From positions 1-64,000 of IMG/VR virus record IMGVR_UViG_3300032092_003271: a stretch of DNA of 64,000 bases; one strand, 5' to 3'. The DNA is from a virus. The notes beneath the pieces are model-generated. The model saw only the letters and a list, made by a program, of their open reading frames with translations. It ran no database searches and was not told the DNA's origin. A program made the position numbers and the translations under genes. Shown here piece by piece: positions 16,559 to 24,167 of the stretch. Position 1 is the stretch's first letter; each line of letters begins with the position of its first letter.

Positions 16559-18091
16559 ATGGAAAATACAAATATGGCAAATAACCAAAATGTAGTAGAG
16601 GACGCTCTTTACCAAATTAGAAATTTGGAAGAGACCTTACAAGAGAATGCAAAAGGAATACTTCAATCTACAATGAGTGAAGAAATCAAACAATTAGTAA
16701 AAGAATCTCTTAAAGAATCTAAAAAAGATGAGGAGATTGATGAGCAAGATGAACCCGTAACAGGTGGAGAAGCAGAAATGGACACAGAAACTGAAATGGA
16801 AGATGAAGAAATGGACGATGATATGGAGGTTGATGCCGAAATGGAAATGGACATGGAAGGAGACGAAATGGAAGACGAAATGGAAATGGACATGGAAGGA
16901 GACGAAATGGAAGACGAAGAAACTATCGATATGACAGGAGCTTCTGATGCTGAAGTCTTAAGAGTTTTTAAAGCTATGGGTGATAATGATGGAATCGTTG
17001 TGAAAAAAGAAGGTGAGAATACAGTTCATCTTACAGACGGTGATAACGAATACATGATCCAATTGGGTGAATCTGAAGAAGATATGAATGAAACAATTTA
17101 CGAAATAGAAATGGACGAATCCGACGACATGATGGAATACGACATGATGGAAATGGAAGACGACATGATGGAAGATGACATGATGGAATACGACATGATG
17201 GAAGATGACATGATGGAAGATGACATGATGGAATACGACATGATGGAAATGGAAGACGATATGATGGAAATGGAAGCAGAGTTTGACATGGACGGTATCA
17301 TGGAATCAATTAAAAAATCTGTTAAACCAAAAGGTGTTGGAATTGGAAAAGGTCCAAAATTTAGCTATGACAAAAAACCTAACATGGGCGGAGGTTTCAA
17401 TGAAAAAAGAAAAGAAGCTTTTGGAAAAGGAACTAAGGCTATGGGTACAGGTAAAGCTAAATTTGAATATAAAGAAGAAAAAGAGTGGGGTGGTAACAAA
17501 GGTGACTACAAGAGAAGTAAAGGTCACAAAGTAGGTGATAAAGATGGTCACTTTAAAGACTATGAAAAGAAAGAAACTAAAGAAGCTGTAAGAACTAATA
17601 GTTATCCTAGAGCTAACAAAGTTGGTAACAGAAAAGGTTCTGACCAAAATGTGAATAGAAAAGAAATTAGACAAAGACCTAATACAAGAGTTAATGAAGA
17701 AGTTCAATTATTGAAAAATAAAAATGATGAGTACAAAAAAGCCCTTGACGTTTTTAGAACTAAATTGAATGAAGTTGCTGTGTTTAACTCTAATTTGGCT
17801 TACGCTACTCGTTTGTTCACTGAACACTCAACTACTAAACAAGAAAAAGTTAACATCTTAAGAAGATTTGATGATGTTGAGTCTTTAAAAGAATCAAAAA
17901 ATCTGTACAGAGTTATTAAAAATGAGTTAAACTCAACTGGCTCTTCATCAGAACAAAAATTAACTGAGTCAATTGAAAGAACTGTAAATAGAACTGTTGA
18001 AACAGGATCTGCAGTGAATTTGATTGAATCAAAAACTTATGAAAATCCTCAATTCATGAGAATGAAGGATTTAATGGGAAAAATAAAATAA
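16559..18091 (+). CDS. 22: Prohead scaffold/core protein (gp22-like)
   Basis: 510 aa. Identified by position between protease and capsid genes and by composition, not by close sequence match. The N-terminal 65 residues are helical. Residues 67-122 and 180-245 are Asp/Glu/Met repeats (EMDMEGDEMEDE and DDMMEYDMMED units). A Lys/Gly-rich basic stretch (about 255-350) and a helical C-terminal domain (about 380-510) with several [LI]xE sites follow. The T4 scaffold gp22 is smaller (about 270 aa) and is degraded to peptides after head assembly. The long acidic repeat followed by a basic stretch is unusual and could self-associate. Confidence 0.75.
   Translation: MENTNMANNQNVVEDALYQIRNLEETLQENAKGILQSTMSEEIKQLVKESLKESKKDEEIDEQDEPVTGGEAEMDTETEMEDEEMDDDMEVDAEMEMDMEGDEMEDEMEMDMEGDEMEDEETIDMTGASDAEVLRVFKAMGDNDGIVVKKEGENTVHLTDGDNEYMIQLGESEEDMNETIYEIEMDESDDMMEYDMMEMEDDMMEDDMMEYDMMEDDMMEDDMMEYDMMEMEDDMMEMEAEFDMDGIMESIKKSVKPKGVGIGKGPKFSYDKKPNMGGGFNEKRKEAFGKGTKAMGTGKAKFEYKEEKEWGGNKGDYKRSKGHKVGDKDGHFKDYEKKETKEAVRTNSYPRANKVGNRKGSDQNVNRKEIRQRPNTRVNEEVQLLKNKNDEYKKALDVFRTKLNEVAVFNSNLAYATRLFTEHSTTKQEKVNILRRFDDVESLKESKNLYRVIKNELNSTGSSSEQKLTESIERTVNRTVETGSAVNLIESKTYENPQFMRMKDLMGKIK
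17125..17280 (+). repeat. Tandem repeat encoding DMMEYDMMEDDMME
   Basis: Units of 12-15 nt built on GACATGATGGAA are repeated in frame. An identical stretch encoding EMDMEGDEMEDE occurs twice just upstream (about 16844-16915). The DNA identity suggests recent slippage or expansion. Confidence 0.8.
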
Positions 18092-18120
18092 ACATAAACT
18101 AAAAATAAAAAACCTAAAAA
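18092..18120 (+). promoter_or_regulatory. A-rich leader before the major capsid gene
   Basis: About 21 of 29 bases before the capsid ATG are A, and no Shine-Dalgarno is present. Flavobacterial translation initiation is reported to favour A-rich leaders, so this probably promotes high expression. The dnaK leader is similar. Confidence 0.45.
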
Positions 18121-20061
18121 ATGGGAGCATTATTAGAATCAGGTCTTGTTGGTAACATCGGGTTGAAACACCTTAAAGTTATCAAAGAAGACACAATTAA
18201 CAAGTGGGACAAATTAGGCTTTTTGGATGGTCTAAAAGGTCACTTAAAAGAAAACGTTGCACAATTATACGAAAACCAAGCATCTTACTTAATTAACGAA
18301 GCAACTTCTGACGGTCAATCAAACGGAGCGTTCGAAACAGTTGTTTTCCCAATCGTAAGAAGAGTTTTCTCTAAATTGTTGGCTAACGACATCGTATCAG
18401 TACAAGCTATGAACTTACCTATCGGTAAATTGTTCTACTTCGTACCAAGAATCCAAGGATATGCGAACCAATCTTCTGAGTACGCTAACTTATATCCTAA
18501 CTCAACACCTTCTAACAGTACTGCTGGTGGTGACCACTACGCACCTATTGGATCTCCTGAAGCTGTTAACGCAGGATTGAATAATCCTAACCAAGGATAT
18601 CCTGATAACGACTACTACTACAAGAAAGATCTTTATGATTTATTCTATGAAGGTAACGAAGCGTCTTTAGATCCTCCAGGATTATTTGACTACTCTAAAG
18701 GTAAGTGGACTGCAGTTACTGCAACTACAACAATCCAAGCATGGGCAGGTTCTGAATTAGTTAATGCCGCTATCGGTTCAGGACAATTGATTCCAGCAGG
18801 TAACTACAGAAAAGTTATCGTTAAACTTTGTGGATTCAACAGTTCAGGAGCTGGTAAATTAATCGGTCCTGATGGTAACGAAATGGACACTGAATCATTC
18901 CTTTCTGACCTTAGAATTTACGCGGCTAACGGATTCTCTGCTAACACAACTTCACCTTGTAGTGTAACAACAACTACTTACAACGGAGCTACAGTTTACG
19001 CTCCTCTATTATTTAGAGTTGTAACTCAAATCTACGGTAAAGGTATCGTTAAATATGGTAGCAACGCAGGAACTGTGTTTAATAACACTGCAACTGTACC
19101 TAACACACCATTAAATGGTGGTAACGGTGGTAACTATAATGACATCTGTGATGCAGGTGGATGTATCTGGTTAGAAGTTGACCTTTCTTGTCCTGTATGT
19201 GCTGACTGTGATGCATCTTCTTTAGATGGTTACACAGGAACAACAATCGCATCAGGTGGATCTGCTACTTCATTCACAGCATGGTATAGAAGATACGCTA
19301 ATATGGAATTCGAAGATCAAATTGGTGAGGTTTCTTTTGACCTTGAGTCAGTAACTGTATCTGTTACAGAAAGAAAACTAAGAGCACAATGGTCTCCTGA
19401 ATTAGCTCAAGACGTTGCAGCATTCCATAACATCGACGCTGAGGCTGAGTTAACAGCATTGTTATCTGAGCAAGTAGCTGCTGAGATTGACCGTGAAATC
19501 TTACGTGACTTACGTAAAGGTGCAGCATGGCAATTACGTTGGGATTACAACGGATGGAGAAGAATCAACAACCAAGTATCTTACACTCAAAAAGACTGGA
19601 ACCAAACTTTGATTACAGCAATCAACCAATTGTCAGCACAAATCCACAAATCTACTTTGAGAGGTGGTGCTAACTGGATCGTTGTTTCATCTGAGGTTTC
19701 TGCTATCTTTGACGATTTAGAATACTTCCACGTATCTAACGCGGCTCCTGAGCAAGATCAGTACAACATGGGTATTGAAAGAGTTGGTACATTATCTGGT
19801 AGATACCAAGTTTACCGTGATCCTTACTTCCCACCAAACCAAGTTTTGATTGGACACAAAGGAACATCATTGTTAGACACAGGTTACATCTACGCTCCGT
19901 ATGTACCTCTACAATTGACACCTACAATGTACAACCCATTCAACTTTACACCTATCAAAGGTATTATGACACGTTACGCTAAGAAAATGGTTAACAACCG
20001 TTTCTACGGACGTATCACAGTTGATGGAGTTAGAACATTCGACTTGAGAGAATTGAGATAA
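18121..20061 (+). CDS. 23: Major capsid protein (T4 gp23-like)
   Basis: 646 aa, against about 520 in T4. The HK97-fold gp23 family is recognisable at the N-terminal delta region, at FPIVRRVFSKLLANDIVSVQAMNLPIG (76-102) and at the block RKLRAQWSPELAQDVAAFHNIDAEAEL with following EIDREI (about 419-460). A maturation cut is expected after LINE (E60|A61), as T4 gp23 is cut after FLTE. About 200 extra residues (roughly 135-400) form an insertion containing a Cys cluster (C344, C349, then CPVCADC at 357-363). There is no late-type motif directly upstream; it is probably co-transcribed with the scaffold and has a very A-rich leader. Confidence 0.95.
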   Translation: MGALLESGLVGNIGLKHLKVIKEDTINKWDKLGFLDGLKGHLKENVAQLYENQASYLINEATSDGQSNGAFETVVFPIVRRVFSKLLANDIVSVQAMNLPIGKLFYFVPRIQGYANQSSEYANLYPNSTPSNSTAGGDHYAPIGSPEAVNAGLNNPNQGYPDNDYYYKKDLYDLFYEGNEASLDPPGLFDYSKGKWTAVTATTTIQAWAGSELVNAAIGSGQLIPAGNYRKVIVKLCGFNSSGAGKLIGPDGNEMDTESFLSDLRIYAANGFSANTTSPCSVTTTTYNGATVYAPLLFRVVTQIYGKGIVKYGSNAGTVFNNTATVPNTPLNGGNGGNYNDICDAGGCIWLEVDLSCPVCADCDASSLDGYTGTTIASGGSATSFTAWYRRYANMEFEDQIGEVSFDLESVTVSVTERKLRAQWSPELAQDVAAFHNIDAEAELTALLSEQVAAEIDREILRDLRKGAAWQLRWDYNGWRRINNQVSYTQKDWNQTLITAINQLSAQIHKSTLRGGANWIVVSSEVSAIFDDLEYFHVSNAAPEQDQYNMGIERVGTLSGRYQVYRDPYFPPNQVLIGHKGTSLLDTGYIYAPYVPLQLTPTMYNPFNFTPIKGIMTRYAKKMVNNRFYGRITVDGVRTFDLRELR

Positions 20062-20085
20062 TCAATTAAAACCGAATAAGAAAAA

Positions 20086-20110
20086 GGTCAGAGAAATCTG
20101 ACCTTTTTTT
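20086..20110. terminator. Bidirectional terminator after the capsid gene
   Basis: Stem GGTCAGA / TCTGACC with a GAAA loop (20093-20096). A run of A precedes it and a run of T follows it, so it can stop the capsid transcript and also the convergent minus-strand gene ending at 20109. Confidence 0.85.
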
Positions 20111-20318
20111 ATTTTATTAAAGTTCTAATTGATTTGGATATAACTTCAGATTCCCCAATTGTAAACACACCTTTTGCATGTGCTGATTTAACAGACTCAA
20201 TTAAATAATAAAGAGCGTGTTCTTTATCCATTGTACTCAATATAAGTTCCAAATGATCTTCACTTAACAAGTTAATAGATCCAAATAAATTACCATAGAT
20301 TTTGTTTTCTTCTTCCAT
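20109..20318 (-). CDS. Small acidic hypothetical protein
   Basis: 69 aa, helical, acidic N-terminus (MEEENKIYGNLFGSINLL), no recognised motif. It is convergent with the capsid gene at a shared terminator and divergent from the next plus-strand gene, whose late motif lies between them. The 78-aa protein at 62881 has a similar size and a vaguely similar beginning, too weak to claim homology. Confidence 0.55.
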   Translation of the reverse strand: MEEENKIYGNLFGSINLLSEDHLELILSTMDKEHALYYLIESVKSAHAKGVFTIGESEVISKSIRTLIK

Positions 20319-20333
20319 AATTAAAAAGTGAGA

Positions 20334-20340
20334 TATTTAT
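20334..20340 (+). promoter_or_regulatory. Late-type motif TATTTAT
   Basis: GATATTTATA, 12 nt before the ATG at 20353. On the other strand it reads TATAAATA 16 nt before the minus-strand gene at 20318, so dual use cannot be excluded. Confidence 0.55.
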
Positions 20341-20352
20341 AATTATAATATA

Positions 20353-21297
20353 ATGGATAGATTAAATCAAATAATTAAAAAAGTTATTAGGGAGGCCACT
20401 TCACAAAGAGGAGGTTCCTCAGGTGCGTATGTTACACCGGTACAACCAGGGTTTAGACCTTTTAGTGAAGATAGTTTAGCACCATTTAACATACCTGTTT
20501 CTAAATACGAAAACCCATTAGTCCAATATGATAGTTTAGATCATAAAATGGACTTAAGAAAAGACCAAATCGCAAAATTGGAAAAAGAAGCGAATGATAT
20601 AACTAATTTCATAAAAAAACACCCCGATTTAGCAACTGGAGATGATGATGGTGGAGTTATAAATCAATTTATGTACGATCATAAAACACCTAAAGGTGAT
20701 AGCCCGATGAAACCTTTCACAAATAAAGTAAAATTTAACGAATGGGTTGATTTATCTCATGATAATTTAATATCAGAAATAAGTACTTCAGTTACTGCGG
20801 GTATATATAATGCTCCTTTAGAAATTGGTAGTTTAGAATGGAAAAAAAATGAATTAGATCCATTTACCGAAAAAGTAACAACAGATTTTAATAAAAAATC
20901 ATTAAAAAATACTTTACAAAAAAACATTAAACGAAATGTTGGTGTTTGGGAAAAAAACAAAAATGGATCTTATAAAAGAGATATTGATTATCCTGAGACA
21001 ATTAATGAAGACTTAGCCGTTTGGTTTGGTAAAAAGAAGAAGCCTAAAGGATCTTCTCAACCAAAAGGTCCTTGGGTTAATATTTGTAGAAAAATCGATG
21101 GAAAACACCCTCCCTGTGGACGACACGACACTTCTAAAGGTTCATACCCAAAATGTCGTGCCGCAGGTGTTGCTGGCAAGATGTCAGATTCGGCTAAAAG
21201 ATCGGCTTGTCAACAAAAAAGAGCCGCTGAGAAAAAAGACACTCAAACCGGTAAAGGTCAAAAACCTATCATGACTTCTTACAAACCTAAAAAATAA
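20353..21297 (+). CDS. Putative internal head protein with leader and basic Cys-rich C-terminus
   Basis: 314 aa. The N-terminus MDRLNQIIKKVIREATS is a basic amphipathic helix ending in I-R-E before Ala15, a good match to the gp21-type cleavage rule. It closely resembles the leader of the protein at 21784-22251. The C-terminal 90 residues are very Lys-rich and carry Cys in the contexts NICRKIDGKHPPCGR, YPKCR and SACQQKR. I recall similar short Cys/Lys tails in proteins of T4-like marine phages, function unknown. I infer a protein packaged in the head that may bind DNA. Confidence 0.65.
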   Translation: MDRLNQIIKKVIREATSQRGGSSGAYVTPVQPGFRPFSEDSLAPFNIPVSKYENPLVQYDSLDHKMDLRKDQIAKLEKEANDITNFIKKHPDLATGDDDGGVINQFMYDHKTPKGDSPMKPFTNKVKFNEWVDLSHDNLISEISTSVTAGIYNAPLEIGSLEWKKNELDPFTEKVTTDFNKKSLKNTLQKNIKRNVGVWEKNKNGSYKRDIDYPETINEDLAVWFGKKKKPKGSSQPKGPWVNICRKIDGKHPPCGRHDTSKGSYPKCRAAGVAGKMSDSAKRSACQQKRAAEKKDTQTGKGQKPIMTSYKPKK

Positions 21298-21711
21298 CTA
21301 TTTTTCAGATATTTTATTATAAACCTTAACTAAGGAATTTTTAATGTTTGATTTTACCTCAGCTTCGGTCATATTTCTTCTTTTTTCAGTTTCAGTATCG
21401 TATAAGTAGGTAACACGTTCAAAATCTCTTCTACTCATTTTAACGTCGTAATGAAATACGTGATTAGTAATTTCAACTCTACCAAAATCGATAAGGACAA
21501 AAAGTCCTAATTCTTCATTTATAATATACCTTTTACTGGACATAGGTGCAATCATAAAATCAGATTTTTTGTGTGATATCATTTTCACTACAATCTTGAA
21601 TGCAGTTTTTTCATAAGGTTCGATTTCTTCATGAGTTGGCATAGATTGTCTCATTCTTCTTGCCATTTTGACCTTAAATCTTTTGTAGAGTCTTTTAAAA
21701 AAGTTTTTCAT
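21298..21711 (-). CDS. Hypothetical protein under a host-type promoter
   Basis: 137 aa with a strongly basic N-terminal 20 residues (KNFFKRLYKRFKVKMARRMR), then a mixed alpha/beta domain. No family recognised. It is convergent with the preceding plus-strand gene, with stop codons directly abutting. Unlike its neighbours it has a Bacteroidota-type promoter rather than the late motif, so it is probably expressed early, perhaps acting on the host. Confidence 0.65.
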   Translation of the reverse strand: MKNFFKRLYKRFKVKMARRMRQSMPTHEEIEPYEKTAFKIVVKMISHKKSDFMIAPMSSKRYIINEELGLFVLIDFGRVEITNHVFHYDVKMSRRDFERVTYLYDTETEKRRNMTEAEVKSNIKNSLVKVYNKISEK

Positions 21712-21735
21712 AGTTAGTGTTTATGTTTCTAACTA

Positions 21736-21765
21736 CAAATATATGAAAAAAAAAATGATTAACAA
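21736..21765 (-). promoter_or_regulatory. Bacteroidota-type promoter
   Basis: On the minus strand TTG (21765-21763), a 19-nt spacer and TATATTTG (21743-21736), about 25 nt before the ATG at 21711. Matches the -33/-7 consensus and spacing well. Confidence 0.6.
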
Positions 21766-21783
21766 AAAGGAAGTTAAAAAAAT

Positions 21784-22251
21784 TTAACAATATGCTCCTG
21801 AGCATCTCTTTTTACCATCCAATCCAGGTTTGGTTCCTTTACATACCTGAACTGCGTATCCGTTAGCGTACGCCGAAGGGTAAACGTCAAACTTAGCTTT
21901 AGCTGCTGATTTTCCTCTTGCACAAAGCTTTGTTCCTGTTTTTTTCCTACCTTCCATCATAACCATGTCTTTATCGGACATGTTCATAGAAAGTTCCATA
22001 CCATCATGTTTTGATTCATTCATAATAAAATCAAAAACTTGATCCATGTTATTTTTTGCTTCTGAAATATGATCTTGAGCCCAATCATGACCATTATCTA
22101 AAATAGACTCAATCATATTGTGATCTAAATCTAATAATAAATCACATTGTCTTCTCATTTGTTCTAAATTTGAAAAGAACATATATCTTGAGGACTCTTT
22201 ATCGTTACTTTCTTTTAAAATTCTTCTAATAATTCTATCTAACTTATCCAT
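21784..22251 (-). CDS. Putative internal head protein with leader and CARGKSAAKAKF domain
   Basis: 155 aa. Leader MDKLDRIIRRILKESND, ending in L-K-E before Ser15, is nearly the same as the leader of the 20353 protein. The middle is acidic and helical. The C-terminal 55 residues contain TKLCARGKSAAKAKFDVYPS and further Cys and Lys, a small domain that I recall repeatedly at the ends of T4-like marine phage proteins but cannot name with certainty. Function unknown; probably virion-associated. No late motif stands before it, so it may be read from the 22655 unit. Confidence 0.65.
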   Translation of the reverse strand: MDKLDRIIRRILKESNDKESSRYMFFSNLEQMRRQCDLLLDLDHNMIESILDNGHDWAQDHISEAKNNMDQVFDFIMNESKHDGMELSMNMSDKDMVMMEGRKKTGTKLCARGKSAAKAKFDVYPSAYANGYAVQVCKGTKPGLDGKKRCSGAYC

Positions 22252-22262
22252 ATTTTTATTCT

Positions 22263-22655
22263 TTAATTATATAATCCGTTTTCACCCCCTAATTGAACTG
22301 CGTTTCCTTGAATAACATTATTTCCGTATAAACCAGTCCATGCAGGGTGGGGGACTGCGGTCACGGTTGCGGTTGCTCCCGATGAAAGCGGGTCACAGAT
22401 GACACAACTTTCATAAATTGTATTTGCTGTTACTGGTATGATTCGAAAACATGAAGAACAAGAATCAAATAAAGTTCCTAAAGTATATGGTGGTCCTGAT
22501 GGTGATCCACCAACCACTGTTGCACAATATGTAATTCCCGATAAAGAAATAATAGAATAAGTTTCACCTATACTTGGAGCGGGAATTACTCCAAAATCAT
22601 TTACCGCAACAAAAACACCTGGTTGAAAACATAATTCAAAATTTACTAATGGCAT
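22263..22655 (-). CDS. Putative virion protein with Cys pairs
   Basis: 130 aa, beta-rich, low in charge and rich in Gly/Ser/Thr/Pro, with CSSC and CVIC pairs in the middle. It has the look of an exposed decoration or tail-tip protein. No family recognised. It starts 13 nt after a late-type motif and ends 11 nt before the next gene. Confidence 0.6.
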   Translation of the reverse strand: MPLVNFELCFQPGVFVAVNDFGVIPAPSIGETYSIISLSGITYCATVVGGSPSGPPYTLGTLFDSCSSCFRIIPVTANTIYESCVICDPLSSGATATVTAVPHPAWTGLYGNNVIQGNAVQLGGENGLYN

Positions 22656-22668
22656 AATATTTTATTTT

Positions 22669-22675
22669 ATAAATA
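22669..22675 (-). promoter_or_regulatory. Late-type motif TATTTAT
   Basis: Minus strand GATATTTATA, 13 nt before the ATG at 22655. Confidence 0.55.
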
Positions 22676-22680
22676 TCTCT

Positions 22681-24147
22681 TTATTCTACTTTCTCATTTA
22701 CGATTTGGAAATTTATTTGTTGTTTGTAAACATTTACCTGACCAGATGTTGTAACTTTTAAATCCACAAAATATTCATTAGGAATTTTATCTCTCATATC
22801 AAATATAAAATAGTACTCATTAGGTGTCCTGTTTAAATTAGTCCAATCTTGAACTATAACTTCAGTTTGACCTTCTCTCACATAAACTCTGTATTGACCA
22901 TCAACATTTGGAAGTTGTTTATTTGTGGTATAAGCTTGTTTTATGATAACCCCAACTTTTCTAATTTCTGTGTTTAAAATCTTTTCATTCTGTTTTAACC
23001 CATAGTAAGTAAATCCGTATTGTGCAGGATCGTTTGTGTTTGTACCAATCTGTATAGATCTTTTAGTTGGGTATATTGTGAATTCATTTATTTCATTTGG
23101 TAATGAAAACCCATTTAACTTTATGTTTGACCAAGTATCGGTAAATAAACATGGAGTTTTGTATCCAATAAGTGGTGGTATTGTTATCTCGTAAACACCT
23201 TTGGTTCTTTGGCAAGATGGTAAATTAATCAAACCTGTAACAGGAGTGCCTGAAGAATCAGAAATTGTAACTAAAGGTGGGATATCTAAATTTTTAAAGT
23301 CACCGTCCTCATAAACATATAAATAAAGTTTGTTTATAGTTCCTAATGTAAAGTTATTTCGGTCATCTTCGATTAAATCGTCATATGTTGTTTGTAGATA
23401 TGGTTCATAAAATGTTTGTGTGTGTCTTGTAAAGAACCCAACAGAATACGATCCTACAGTACCTATTAAATTTTCTACCTCAGGTAGGTAAGCTATACCC
23501 CAACCTGAAGGGTTAACAATTCCGCCAAACAACAAATCATTAATTTCATCAGTCATATCAAATTCAATATCCTCATTACCAAATTCAAAATGTTGTATAT
23601 CTACTATTGTTAATCCTGAAAAGGGCATTGGGCCTAAATTCATGTTATTGTAGATACCTGCTTGTTCCCAAGTATCTATGGTTGTAGTTTGATACCAGTT
23701 TGATGGTCTATTAGAATAAGCTCTGTTAGGACCTAATCCATCAGGAATATCATAAAAATCATAACCAACACCTTCATCCCAATATTGTGGTTGGTCAGGG
23801 TCTAAATCTTTTGGTGGTATTCTAAATAAAATTAAATCAAATGATGTTGCTCTAAGACTACCATCAGGCATAGATGTATTTAATAAATCTTCACTAAATG
23901 AAGATGTATTGGTCATTTTGAGTATATGTCTAGTATTATCAGTACACCCTGTCGAAATAACTCCTGTTGCCAATTTTTCTCTTAGAAGTGTTAAATCTAA
24001 GTCAAATATAAAACGAGAATATCCTATAGGATTTACTAAACCACCATCTCCGTAATATAATTGCATAACAGGATTTCTTCCTGTGTTTACGTAACTGTTA
24101 AAAACTATGGTGTTGTTTCTACTGAAATAAGAATTATTAATTGACAT
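22681..24147 (-). CDS. Putative tail/baseplate structural protein
   Basis: 488 aa, beta-rich and acidic, with no enzyme motif. The first 60 residues (asymmetric N-x-G pattern followed by a FIFDLDLTLL strand) vaguely resemble DNRLRE-type surface domains. The C-terminal third looks like tandem beta-sandwich domains. It has its own late-type motif and follows the baseplate hub-like gene. I infer a tail or baseplate periphery protein. Confidence 0.55.
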   Translation of the reverse strand: MSINNSYFSRNNTIVFNSYVNTGRNPVMQLYYGDGGLVNPIGYSRFIFDLDLTLLREKLATGVISTGCTDNTRHILKMTNTSSFSEDLLNTSMPDGSLRATSFDLILFRIPPKDLDPDQPQYWDEGVGYDFYDIPDGLGPNRAYSNRPSNWYQTTTIDTWEQAGIYNNMNLGPMPFSGLTIVDIQHFEFGNEDIEFDMTDEINDLLFGGIVNPSGWGIAYLPEVENLIGTVGSYSVGFFTRHTQTFYEPYLQTTYDDLIEDDRNNFTLGTINKLYLYVYEDGDFKNLDIPPLVTISDSSGTPVTGLINLPSCQRTKGVYEITIPPLIGYKTPCLFTDTWSNIKLNGFSLPNEINEFTIYPTKRSIQIGTNTNDPAQYGFTYYGLKQNEKILNTEIRKVGVIIKQAYTTNKQLPNVDGQYRVYVREGQTEVIVQDWTNLNRTPNEYYFIFDMRDKIPNEYFVDLKVTTSGQVNVYKQQINFQIVNEKVE

Positions 24148-24160
24148 TTATCTTTTATTT

Positions 24161-24167
24161 ATAAATA
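24161..24167 (-). promoter_or_regulatory. Late-type motif TATTTAT
   Basis: Minus strand GATATTTATAAATA, 13 nt before the ATG at 24147. Like the gp21 site it reads in both orientations. Confidence 0.5.
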
